Shown here piece after piece: positions 31,598 through 39,140 of a stretch of 39,885 nt of DNA. This stretch comes from an uncultured Lachnospiraceae bacterium. Its GTDB lineage: Bacteria > Bacillota > Clostridia > Lachnospirales > Lachnospiraceae. The position numbers were made by a program, and so were the translations under genes. The stretch lies in NCBI GenBank assembly GCA_949893755.1, contig CATLCV010000025.1, positions 1-39,885 of the forward strand, read 5' to 3'. Numbering within the stretch: position 1 is the first letter of the stretch; the number at the start of each line of letters is the position of its first letter. The notes under the pieces are model-generated. The model had not been told where the DNA came from. It did not search any database and saw only the letters and a list, made by a program, of their open reading frames with translations.

Positions 31598-32542
31598 TTA
31601 AGCATGGAACATCGTTCCGGTCTTGCCCTGTACGGCATCCCTGGATTTTTCCAGCAGTGTGATCAGCGCGGTGCGTCCAGGCTTGGAGGATGCGAAGTCC
31701 ATCGCAGCCTGTACCTTCGGAAGCATGGAACCCGGTGCGAAGTGGCCTTCCTTAACATACTGCTCCGCCTCTTCGACAGAGACGTCGCTGAGCCATTTTT
31801 CATCCGGCTTGCCGAAGTTCAGGGCAACCTTTTCTACGGCCGTGAGGATGATCAGATAATCCGCATCCAGCTCCTTTGCGATCAGGCAGCTTGCAAAGTC
31901 CTTGTCTATTACGGCGCTGGCGCCTTTTAAGTGATTGCCCTGTCTGGTGACGGGGATTCCGCCGCCGCCTCCGGCAATGACCAGATTGCCTGCGTCCACC
32001 ATGGTGCGTATGGTGCCGATCTCGATGATCTCCGCCGGCTTCGGGGAAGCAACCACACGGCGGTAGCCGCGTCCTGCGTCTTCCTTCATGATATAGTTGA
32101 ATTTTTCTTCCATCATCTTCGCCTGCTCCGCATCCACAAACTTGCCGATGGGCTTGCTGGGATTCTGGAAAGCAGGGTCGTTTTCATCCACACGGACCTG
32201 GGTGATCATGGTCGCCACCGGGATGTCCGTGATATTGCGGTTCAAAAGCTCTTCGCGGAGCGCGTTCTGCAGGTCATATCCGATATAAGCCTGGCTCATG
32301 GCAACGCATACGGAGAGCGGAGTGTTGGGCTGTTCCAGATCTTCATGGGTCAATGCGATCATGGCATTGTTGATCATGCCGACCTGGGGGCCGTTTCCAT
32401 GGGATACTACGACTTCGCAGCCGTCTTCGATCAGATCTACGATTGCCTTAGCGGTGATCTTTACTGCCGCCATCTGCTCCGGCAGAGTATTTCCAAGAGC
32501 ATTTCCGCCGAGCGCGATGACAACTCTTTTCTTTTTCGCCAT
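31598..32542 (-). CDS. arcC: Carbamate kinase
   Basis: Carbamate kinase transfers the phosphate of carbamoyl phosphate to ADP, making ATP plus ammonia and CO2. The 314-residue protein carries the amino-acid kinase fold signatures: VVIALGGNAL at the N-terminus, VVVSHGNGPQVGMI, RRVVASPKPAEI, VIAGGGGGIPV, AVIDKDFASCLIAKELDADYLIILTAVEKVALNFGKP, and FAPGSMLPKVQAAMDF. In this setting it resembles the yqeA-type kinases of purine/diaminopropionate loci rather than arginine deiminase operons: the neighbour is YgeW, not ArcA or ArcB. It therefore probably harvests carbamoyl phosphate released by YgeW-type chemistry. It is last in the minus-strand unit, preceded by a hairpin leader at 32606-32642. Confidence 0.95.
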   Translation of the reverse strand: MAKKKRVVIALGGNALGNTLPEQMAAVKITAKAIVDLIEDGCEVVVSHGNGPQVGMINNAMIALTHEDLEQPNTPLSVCVAMSQAYIGYDLQNALREELLNRNITDIPVATMITQVRVDENDPAFQNPSKPIGKFVDAEQAKMMEEKFNYIMKEDAGRGYRRVVASPKPAEIIEIGTIRTMVDAGNLVIAGGGGGIPVTRQGNHLKGASAVIDKDFASCLIAKELDADYLIILTAVEKVALNFGKPDEKWLSDVSVEEAEQYVKEGHFAPGSMLPKVQAAMDFASSKPGRTALITLLEKSRDAVQGKTGTMFHA

Positions 32543-32605
32543 AATATTAGCCTCTCTATCTGTAAGGATTCTTGAATGTAACGATTCTCATATCTTAATA
32601 ATACA

Positions 32606-32642
32606 GAACAGCAGACCTCAGACCCATCTGCGTCTGCTGTTC
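32606..32642 (-). promoter_or_regulatory. Cluster hairpin, copy A (leader of arcC)
   Basis: On the minus strand GAACAGCAGAC pairs perfectly with GTCTGCTGTTC (11 bp) around a 15-base loop that ends GGGTCTGAG. It lies between ygeW and arcC. The same GAACAGCAG and GGGTCTG[A/C]GGT words occur in the same sense upstream of the permease (37578) and ssnA (39052) genes. Confidence 0.6.
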
Positions 32643-32649
32643 CCGACGA

Positions 32650-33843
32650 TTACTTAAAGACTCTCGGTGTTCCGTTTTCTTCCAGCTTCTTCAGGATGTC
32701 AGCCGGATCTGCAAATTTTGCAAGGAAGATCATTGCAGCGATGATGTACGGCTTGAAGCTTGCTTCTTTGTACAGCGGATCTCTGTAGCGGTCGAATACG
32801 GACGCGTCTACTTCGCCTTCCTTACAGCTTACGCCTGTGATGTCAGCCGGCAGGCAGTGCATATACAGAGCCTTTCCGTCCTTTGTAGTAGCCATCAGCT
32901 CTTCGGTGCAAGCCCAGTCCTTGTGCTCCGCGTTCTGTGCGAGCAGTTCCTTCTCCAGAGCCTTGATTCCGTCTGTGTCGCCGTTTCCGTACAGCTCGGT
33001 ACGTTTTTCCATTGCAGCGAAGGGAGCCCAGCTCTTCGGATATACGATGTCCGCATCCTTGAACGCCTCTGCCATGCTGTTTGTCTTGGTGAAGGAACCG
33101 CCGGACTTCTCCGCGTTCTTCTTCGCAACCTCTTCTACATCCTCGAATACCTCGTAGCCTTCCGGATGCGCCAGTACAACGTCCATGCCGAAACGTGTCA
33201 TCAGTCCGATGATTCCCTGAGGAACGGACAGCGGCTTGCCGTAGGACGGAGAGTAAGCCCATGTCATAGCCAGCTTCTTGCCCTTCAGATTCTCAACACC
33301 GCCGAATTCGTGGATGATGTGAAGCATATCTGCCATCGCCTGTGTCGGATGGTCGATATCGCACTGCAGGTTTACAAGGGTAGGCTTCTGCTCCAGGATG
33401 CCGTCCTTATTTCCCTGAGTCACCGCGTCAACCACTTCGTGCATATAAGCATTTCCCTTGCCGATGTACATATCGTCACGGATACCGATGACATCTGCCA
33501 TGAAGGAGATCATGTTTGCGGTCTCACGAACGGTCTCGCCGTGCGCTACCTGAGATTTTCCTTCGTCCAGATCCTGAACCTCCAGACCTAACAGGTTGCA
33601 GGCGGAAGCAAAGGAGAAACGGGTACGGGTAGAGTTGTCGCGGAATAAGGAGATTCCAAGGCCGCTCTCGAATACCTTTGTGGAAATGTTGTTCTCTCTC
33701 ATGAAGCGCAGTGCGTCAGCAACGGTAAATACAGCTTCAATCTCATCGTCTGTCTTTTCCCATGTAAGGAAGAAGTCTCCGTTGTACATGTCTTTGAAGT
33801 TTAACGCGTTGAGCTTATCGATATAATCCTGTAATGTTTTCAT
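32650..33843 (-). CDS. ygeW: Knotted carbamoyltransferase YgeW
   Basis: A 397-residue aspartate/ornithine carbamoyltransferase relative of the YgeW type. The carbamoyl-phosphate motif STRTR is at residues 71-75 (ISLFRDNSTRTRFSFASACN), followed by KSQVAHGETVRET, the central HPTQAMADMLHI, and HCLPADITGV near the C-terminus. The family's longer insertions (GNAYMHEVVDAVTQGNKDG) are present. The physiological acceptor of YgeW is not settled; its constant association with DpaL, YgeY and a carbamate kinase suggests release of a carbamoyl group from a ureido compound (reverse direction). Good AGGAGG upstream of ATG 33843. Second to last in the minus-strand unit. Confidence 0.95.
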   Translation of the reverse strand: MKTLQDYIDKLNALNFKDMYNGDFFLTWEKTDDEIEAVFTVADALRFMRENNISTKVFESGLGISLFRDNSTRTRFSFASACNLLGLEVQDLDEGKSQVAHGETVRETANMISFMADVIGIRDDMYIGKGNAYMHEVVDAVTQGNKDGILEQKPTLVNLQCDIDHPTQAMADMLHIIHEFGGVENLKGKKLAMTWAYSPSYGKPLSVPQGIIGLMTRFGMDVVLAHPEGYEVFEDVEEVAKKNAEKSGGSFTKTNSMAEAFKDADIVYPKSWAPFAAMEKRTELYGNGDTDGIKALEKELLAQNAEHKDWACTEELMATTKDGKALYMHCLPADITGVSCKEGEVDASVFDRYRDPLYKEASFKPYIIAAMIFLAKFADPADILKKLEENGTPRVFK

Positions 33844-33917
33844 TGTAAAATCCTCCTGAAAATAATTTGTAAAATAGTGAAAAATGGGTTTAATGAAGTT
33901 ACGGTTAAAAGCTTAGA

Positions 33918-35231
33918 TTACTTGCAGTATTCTGTCGGAAGCGCAGCGTATACAGCAGCACAGGTTACCAGATCCTGCTTCCAGGTCATTTCGTTCGGAG
34001 CGTGAGCCTGCGCCTCTGCGCCGGGTCCGAAGCCGATGCACGGGATTCCGTTTCTTCCCATGATGGAAACGCCGTTGGTGGAGAAGGTCCACTTGTCGGT
34101 CAGAGGACGTGCCTGACGCATTTCCAGAGTATCCGCAGCGCCGATCCTCTGATCGCCGTAGAGTCCCTTGTAAGCAGCTTCCAGAGCCTTTGTTACCTTG
34201 TGATCCTTCGGGATCGCCCATGTCGGGAAATAGCACTCGATCTCGTATACACATCCGGTATAGGAAGGACGGTCATAGTTGTACATGGAAACCACCACGT
34301 CATCGCCGTATTTCTTTACGCTCGGCAGTGCGCGGATCTCATCCAGGCAGCTCTCCCAGGTCTCGCCGAAGGTCATGCGGCGGTCCAGAGATACCGCGCA
34401 GGAGTCAGCAACCGCACAGCGGCTCGGGGAGGTATAGAAGATCTGGGATACGGTGACAGTACCGCGTCCGAGGAAACGAGCCTCTTCCCAGTCCGGATTG
34501 TATTTTTCATCCAGCATCTTTACAAGTCCCTTGATCTCGGTTCCGTCTTCCGCGTCATTCTCATTCAATGCACGGATATCCTGGAGGATGTCAGCCATCT
34601 TGTAGATCGCATTGTCCCCGCGCTCCGGAGCAGAGCCGTGGCAGGAAACGCCCTTCACGTCCACACGGATCTCCATACGCCCTCTCTGTCCGCGGTAGAT
34701 CCCGCCGTCTGTAGGCTCTGTGGAAACCACAAATTCCGGGCGAACCTTATCTTCGTTGATGATGTACTGCCAGCAGAGTCCGTCGCAGTCCTCTTCCTGA
34801 ACGGTTCCTACGACCATGATCTTGCAGCCTTCCGGGATCAGGTCCATATCCTTCATGATCTTTGCGCCGTATACTGCAGATACGATACCGCCACACTGGT
34901 CAGACACGCCGCGTCCGCCGATCTCGGTCTCGTTCTCATAGCCCTCGTAGGGATCGAAGTTCCAGTTCTCGATATTGCCGATTCCTACGGTGTCGATATG
35001 TGCATCGTAAGCAATGATCTTGTCGCCGGTTCCCATGTAGCCGATCACATTTCCCTGGGGATCGATCTGAACCTCATCGAATCCGACCTTCTTCATCTCA
35101 GCAGCGATGGTGTCGATATGAGCCTTCTCATCACAGCTCTCGCCCGGGTTCTTTACGATGGCACGCAGGAAAGCGGTCATATCCTTCTCATACCCCTGAG
35201 CAGCTTCCTTAATCTTGTCAAAATCAAACAT
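33918..35231 (-). CDS. ygeY: YgeY-type M20 metallopeptidase/hydrolase
   Basis: A 437-residue binuclear metal hydrolase of the M20/ArgE/DapE superfamily, the YgeY subgroup found in selenium- and purine-linked loci. Metal site residues: H78 and D80 ([12 protein letters not shown]), the bridging Asp in [15 protein letters not shown], the catalytic/ligand Glu pair in [11 protein letters not shown], and a C-terminal His in EAQAHAPNE. The dimerisation domain ([29 protein letters not shown]) contains the typical HGSAPE. It probably hydrolyses an amide intermediate that yields the diaminopropionate used by the next enzyme; the exact substrate is inferred. The ribosome site AAGGAGG is clear, and a short hairpin (35276-35302) lies in its leader. 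Confidence 0.93.
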   Translation of the reverse strand: MFDFDKIKEAAQGYEKDMTAFLRAIVKNPGESCDEKAHIDTIAAEMKKVGFDEVQIDPQGNVIGYMGTGDKIIAYDAHIDTVGIGNIENWNFDPYEGYENETEIGGRGVSDQCGGIVSAVYGAKIMKDMDLIPEGCKIMVVGTVQEEDCDGLCWQYIINEDKVRPEFVVSTEPTDGGIYRGQRGRMEIRVDVKGVSCHGSAPERGDNAIYKMADILQDIRALNENDAEDGTEIKGLVKMLDEKYNPDWEEARFLGRGTVTVSQIFYTSPSRCAVADSCAVSLDRRMTFGETWESCLDEIRALPSVKKYGDDVVVSMYNYDRPSYTGCVYEIECYFPTWAIPKDHKVTKALEAAYKGLYGDQRIGAADTLEMRQARPLTDKWTFSTNGVSIMGRNGIPCIGFGPGAEAQAHAPNEMTWKQDLVTCAAVYAALPTEYCK

Positions 35232-35275
35232 TTTAAAAATCCTCCTTATGATATTTTATATATGTTCCTTATATC

Positions 35276-35302
35276 CGGAACAGAAGACGGGGCTTCTGTC
35301 CG
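35276..35302 (-). other. Hairpin in the ygeY leader
   Basis: A 10-bp stem with one bulged base (CGG + ACAGAAG with CTTCTGT + CCG) between dpaL and ygeY. It is similar in shape and position to the other cluster hairpins but shares only part of their sequence (the plus-strand text GGAACAG-AAGACGGGG recalls the motif in the opposite sense). Confidence 0.35.
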
Positions 35303-35337
35303 AGTTACTTCATTGTTAATCCATGATCCGCGGCTGT

Positions 35338-36579
35338 TTATAAACCTGCGAAGACTTCTTTATCTGATCCGCACAGTCCTTCCCATGTGATCTCACGGAA
35401 ACGGTCCGGATCCGTGTCGCCTTCGGATGATACCAGCAGCACCTCGGAATTTTCATCCAGCTTCAATGCATCCTTGAGATCCTTGTATTCCGGCTTTGTC
35501 ATCAGCGCGTGTACCAGACCCATGGTGACGGATCCGGATTCCCCGGAGATCACCTGCGGATCGCCCTTTAACGGAGCCGCATAGATCCGGGTGCCGTTAG
35601 CACTTACCCAGTCCGGGCAGGAAACGAATGCGTCTGCATGGTTCCTTAAGATATCCCAGGATACGGTGTTCGCCTCGCCGCACGCCAGGCCTGCCATGAT
35701 GGTGAACATATCGCCGGTCACATCCACACGGCTTCCGTCCTTCTGCATTGCGGAGCGGTACAGGCAGTCAGCCGCATTGGCTTCGCAGACCACCATGACC
35801 GGAGGATTTTCTTTGAAACGGTTGGCAAAGAAACCGATCACCGCGCCTGCAAGGGAACCGACTCCCGCCTGGATAAAGATGTGGGTCGGACGGCATCCGT
35901 CTTCGGCAAGCTGCCGGTCTGCTTCCAGGGCAAGCGTTCCGTAGCCCTGCATGATCCAGGTCGGGATCTCCTCATAGCCCTCCCATGCGGTATCCTGAAT
36001 GATCACGCCGTGCTCCGTATTTTCCGCTTCCTTTGCGGCCATGCGGACACACTCGTCATAGTTCAGGTCTTCAATGGTAACGGTAGCATTTTCCCTGGCA
36101 ATGTTGTTCAGACGGGTCTGGGTGGAACCCTTGGGCATCCTTACGGTACATTTCTGTCCCAGCTTATTGGCAGCCCAGGCAACTCCGCGGCCGTGATTTC
36201 CGTCGGTAGCGGTGAAGAATGCGGCCTGGCCGAACTCTTCTCTCAGCTTTTCGGAGGTCAGTACATCGTAAGGGATCTCGCTCACATCCTTGCCGGTCTG
36301 CTGCGCGATGTATCTGGCGATTGCATAAGACCCGCCAAGTACCTTGAAGGCATTCAGGCCGAAGCGGTAGGACTCATCCTTGACATAAAGGCGTTTCAGA
36401 CCCAGGTACTCCGCCAGCCTGGATAAACGGGTCAGAGGAGTGACTTCATACTGCGGAAAACTTTTATGGAAGTTGTTCGCCTTTGACATCTCTTCCATAG
36501 ACATGTTCCGGACCTGCGTATCATCGCTTTTGGCGATCTGATTCAGAGTCCATTTTAACTGTTTCTCTGTGCTGCTCAT
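35338..36579 (-). CDS. dpaL: Diaminopropionate ammonia-lyase
   Basis: A PLP enzyme (YgeX) that converts 2,3-diaminopropionate to pyruvate and two ammonia. The 413-residue chain has the fold-type II features: PLP Lys K79 in YRFGLNAFKVLGGSYA, TDGNHGRGVAWAA (phosphate and Asn contact), MPKGSTQTRLNNI, the glycine-rich FIQAGVGSLAGAVIGF and SGESGSVTMGLVHAL. Length and motifs match YgeX. Known role: final steps of the ygeW-ygeX-ygeY purine-type pathway, feeding pyruvate and ammonium. AAAGGAG precedes ATG 36579. It follows the regulator gene by 29 bases and is the first enzyme gene of the minus-strand unit. Confidence 0.95.
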   Translation of the reverse strand: MSSTEKQLKWTLNQIAKSDDTQVRNMSMEEMSKANNFHKSFPQYEVTPLTRLSRLAEYLGLKRLYVKDESYRFGLNAFKVLGGSYAIARYIAQQTGKDVSEIPYDVLTSEKLREEFGQAAFFTATDGNHGRGVAWAANKLGQKCTVRMPKGSTQTRLNNIARENATVTIEDLNYDECVRMAAKEAENTEHGVIIQDTAWEGYEEIPTWIMQGYGTLALEADRQLAEDGCRPTHIFIQAGVGSLAGAVIGFFANRFKENPPVMVVCEANAADCLYRSAMQKDGSRVDVTGDMFTIMAGLACGEANTVSWDILRNHADAFVSCPDWVSANGTRIYAAPLKGDPQVISGESGSVTMGLVHALMTKPEYKDLKDALKLDENSEVLLVSSEGDTDPDRFREITWEGLCGSDKEVFAGL

Positions 36580-36608
36580 GTTTCAAATTCTCCTTTATTA
36601 TTTTAGAA

Positions 36609-37247
36609 TTACTTGTTGATGTCTACGTAGCTGTAGAGCGTGTACTTGGAGATGTCAAAGTATTTTGCTACCTTGTCTCCGGACTTGGTGATGAGAAAGG
36701 CGCCTGCGTCATTCAGGAAATTGATCGCCTTGATCTTGTCATCCTTCGTCATAAGCGGTACGGGAACCCCGACCAGTGCAACGGACTGTTCGATCAGCTC
36801 ATCCAGAAGCCTGCTCACATCGTGGGTAATGACGTTGGGTGAGGCTGCCGTCTGGGGCTCTTCGCAGCTGACCAGCGCGTGTATGCTGTTCTCAAGCGAG
36901 AGAAGAGCGGTGATGTCATAATTAATAGAAAATATGTAGCAGGGCCTGCCGTCGTCATCGTGAATGTAAATGGTACTGGACTTCAGGATCCGTCCGTTTT
37001 CCGTCCGGGTCAGATAAGCCAGCTTATCCTTCAATGGTTCACTCTGGTGCTGGATGGCATTCAGTACGGCTACGGAAGGTCCGTCGCCGATCTTGCGTCC
37101 GGTGAGTCCTCCGTTCTCGATATGTACAATGGTATGCTCAAGGGAGTCGCCAGTCAGATCGTGAACCACGATCTCGCAGTCCTTTCCAAATTGTGCCGCA
37201 AGCCCGGCCGCGATCTGCTTCAACATATCTAACCTGGAAATATTCAT
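36609..37247 (-). CDS. YheO/DauR-like PAS-domain transcriptional regulator
   Basis: A 212-residue regulator with the YheO-type PAS-like domain (about 1-120: LKQIAAGLAAQFGKDCEIVVHDLTGDSLEHTIVHIENGGLTGRKIGDGP, then YIFSINYDITALL) and a C-terminal helix-turn-helix (about 165-212: DKIKAINFLNDAGAFLITKSGDKVAKYFDISKYTLYSYVD). DauR-type members control catabolic operons in response to a small ligand. Here it heads the minus-strand purine operon and probably controls both this unit and the divergent permease/ssnA unit across the 440-base gap. ATG 37247 follows AAGGAGG; promoter at 37328-37355. Confidence 0.88.
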   Translation of the reverse strand: MNISRLDMLKQIAAGLAAQFGKDCEIVVHDLTGDSLEHTIVHIENGGLTGRKIGDGPSVAVLNAIQHQSEPLKDKLAYLTRTENGRILKSSTIYIHDDDGRPCYIFSINYDITALLSLENSIHALVSCEEPQTAASPNVITHDVSRLLDELIEQSVALVGVPVPLMTKDDKIKAINFLNDAGAFLITKSGDKVAKYFDISKYTLYSYVDINK

Positions 37248-37327
37248 CTCTCATTCCTCCTTCCTTATCTATATGGATTGGAAATACCGGGCTGTTATTT
37301 CAAGCTCTATTGGTCTCTCTACAAAAC

Positions 37328-37355
37328 ATCATATCACAAATTTTGAAAAAATCAA
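37328..37355 (-). promoter_or_regulatory. Promoter of the regulator-dpaL-ygeY-ygeW-arcC unit
   Basis: On the minus strand: TTGATT (37355-37350), 16-base spacer, TATGAT (37333-37328). It lies in a strongly AT-rich tract (37340-37400) that may also hold the regulator's binding sites. Confidence 0.5.
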
Positions 37356-37403
37356 TAGAAAAAAACAAAAAATTTTTAAGAAACAAAAAAATTTTTATTT
37401 TGC

Positions 37404-37432
37404 TTGTATTTTGAGCAGATTGATGTTATTAT
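37404..37432 (+). promoter_or_regulatory. Promoter of the permease-ssnA unit
   Basis: TTGTAT (37404-37409), 17-base spacer, TATTAT (37427-37432). Transcription from about 37440 would give a leader of nearly 250 bases before the permease start, long enough for an RNA regulatory element. The leader contains a 7-bp stem GCAAAAG / CTTTTGC and the cluster hairpin copy B. Confidence 0.5.
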
Positions 37433-37577
37433 AGAATCAACGGAAGCGGAAATTGTTTAATGTGCATGAACTGGTTTGGAAGGCAAAAGCTCAGAAGTTG
37501 TTACTTTTGCATAGCAGATACGTTTGCCCCATGCCGGCAGGTCTCTCTCATGACGGCTGACGATATGCTTCTTATTT

Positions 37578-37606
37578 AGAACAGCAGCAATCGGGTCTGC
37601 GGTTCT
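37578..37606 (+). promoter_or_regulatory. Cluster hairpin, copy B (leader of the permease)
   Basis: AGAAC (37578-37582) and GCAG (37584-37587) pair with CTGC (37597-37600) and GTTCT (37602-37606), one mismatch between. The 5' side reads AGAACAGCAGC as in copy C and the loop contains CGGGT. The shared words are GAACAGCAG and GGGTCTGCGGT. Confidence 0.55.
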
Positions 37607-37687
37607 GAACAGCAACAGGATTTCTTATTATATAGAAATGACACGCAGTATTTTTTAAGAAAGAAGGAGAGAAAGGAAACGAAAGAC

Positions 37688-39046
37688 ATGAGTAAAGAAG
37701 AAGCAGGCGCGATCTCACAGGAATTATTCAGGATTGACGGAAAGCCTTCCGTATCACAGGCACTTCCGCTGGCAATGCAGCATGTGGTGGCCATGATCGT
37801 TGGATGCGTGACCCCGGCCATCATCGTAGCCGGCGTGGCAGGGCTTTCCCCGGCAGATTCGGTGATCCTGATCCAGGCGGCTCTGGTTATGTCGGCACTG
37901 ACCACATTCATCCAGTTATTTCCGCTGATCAAGAACGGCCCCATCTCCCTTGGGTCCGGCCTTCCGGTCATCATGGGCATCAGCTTCGCCTATGTACCCA
38001 CCATGCAGGCGATCGCAGGAGACTTTGATGTGGCGACGATCCTGGGCGCTCAGATCGTGGGCGGTATCGTAGCCATTATCGTGGGGATCTTCATCAAGCA
38101 GATCCGGAGATTTTTCCCGCCGCTGATCACTGGTACAGTAGTATTTGCGATCGGACTTTCCCTGTATCCGACGGCTATCAATTATATGGCAGGAGGGACG
38201 GGAAGCGAGCAGTACGGCTCCTGGCAGAACTGGCTGATAGCCATTATCACGCTGATCGTGGTGACCGCGCTGAATCATTATGGAAAAGGGATCTGGAAAT
38301 TGTCTTCCATATTAATCGGAATTATTGTAGGGTATATCGTGGCGCTGGCATTCGGGATGGTGAACTTTTCTTCCGTGGCATCGGCATCCATGTTCCAGCT
38401 TCCCCGGCCGCTTCACTTTGGGATCACATTTGAAGTCTCATCGTGCGTAGCTATCGGCGTGCTGTTCGCCATCAATTCCATCCAGGCCATCGGAGACTTT
38501 TCCGCGACCACAACGGGCGGTCTGGACAGGATGCCTACGGACGAGGAGCTGAACGGGGGGATCGTGGCATACGGCATCAGCAATATCCTCTGCGCGTTCT
38601 TCGGAGGGCTTCCCACCGCTACATACAGCCAGAACGTGGGGATCGTGGCGTCTACAAAGGTAGTGGCAAAGCGGGTATTTGCCATGGCGGCAGGCATCCT
38701 GCTGGTGGCGGGGCTGATCCCGAAGTTTTCCTCCCTGCTGACAACGATCCCGTCCTGTGTGCTGGGCGGAGCCACTGTATCTGTATTCGCGTCCATCGCG
38801 ATGACCGGTGTGAAGCTGATCACGGCATCCCCGATGAACTACAGGAATACCACCATCGTTGGTCTTGCGATCGCCCTTGGAATGGGGATCACCCAGGCCA
38901 ATGCGGCGCTGGCGTCCTTCCCGGCATGGGTGACGACCATCTTCGGAAAATCCCCGGTGGTGCTGGCAACCATCGTGGCGATCCTTCTGAACCTGGTGCT
39001 TCCCAAGGACATGGACCTGACGGAAGCAGAGAAAAAGTTGGATTAA
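37688..39046 (+). CDS. NCS2-family purine (uric acid/xanthine) permease
   Basis: A 452-residue nucleobase:cation symporter of the NCS2/NAT family. The family signature Q-N-x-G-x-x-x-x-T-[KR] is present as SQNVGIVASTK (about residue 315), and the helix-1 and helix-8 stretches (SQALPLAMQHVVAMIVG; FEVSSCVAIGVLFAINSIQAIGDFSA) have the conserved QH and substrate-site E/D residues. Around a dozen to fourteen membrane helices cover the chain. The Gly/Thr-rich NAT motif resembles the UacT/XanQ branch, so urate or xanthine is the likely cargo; that specificity is inferred from the adjacent purine catabolic genes. It is the first gene of the plus-strand unit, with ssnA 94 bases downstream. Confidence 0.92.
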   Translation: MSKEEAGAISQELFRIDGKPSVSQALPLAMQHVVAMIVGCVTPAIIVAGVAGLSPADSVILIQAALVMSALTTFIQLFPLIKNGPISLGSGLPVIMGISFAYVPTMQAIAGDFDVATILGAQIVGGIVAIIVGIFIKQIRRFFPPLITGTVVFAIGLSLYPTAINYMAGGTGSEQYGSWQNWLIAIITLIVVTALNHYGKGIWKLSSILIGIIVGYIVALAFGMVNFSSVASASMFQLPRPLHFGITFEVSSCVAIGVLFAINSIQAIGDFSATTTGGLDRMPTDEELNGGIVAYGISNILCAFFGGLPTATYSQNVGIVASTKVVAKRVFAMAAGILLVAGLIPKFSSLLTTIPSCVLGGATVSVFASIAMTGVKLITASPMNYRNTTIVGLAIALGMGITQANAALASFPAWVTTIFGKSPVVLATIVAILLNLVLPKDMDLTEAEKKLD

Positions 39047-39051
39047 GATTC

Positions 39052-39087
39052 AGAACAGCAGCAGACGGGTCTGAGGTCTGCCGTTCT
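39052..39087 (+). promoter_or_regulatory. Cluster hairpin, copy C (leader of ssnA)
   Basis: AGAAC (39052-39056) and GCAGAC (39061-39066) pair with GTCTGC (39076-39081) and GTTCT (39083-39087); the loop is GGGTCTGAG. The loop and 3' strand match copy A in all but one position. It begins 5 bases after the permease stop and precedes ssnA. Confidence 0.6.
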
Positions 39088-39140
39088 ATACGATAGAAAT
39101 AAGCAAAAAAATAAAATTATCATATAAAGGAGGCGGCATT

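Noticed and set aside
37440..37687. Purine riboswitch in the permease leader
   Set aside because: The conserved purine aptamer core and its loop-loop partner could not be found on the plus strand; only unrelated hairpins are visible.
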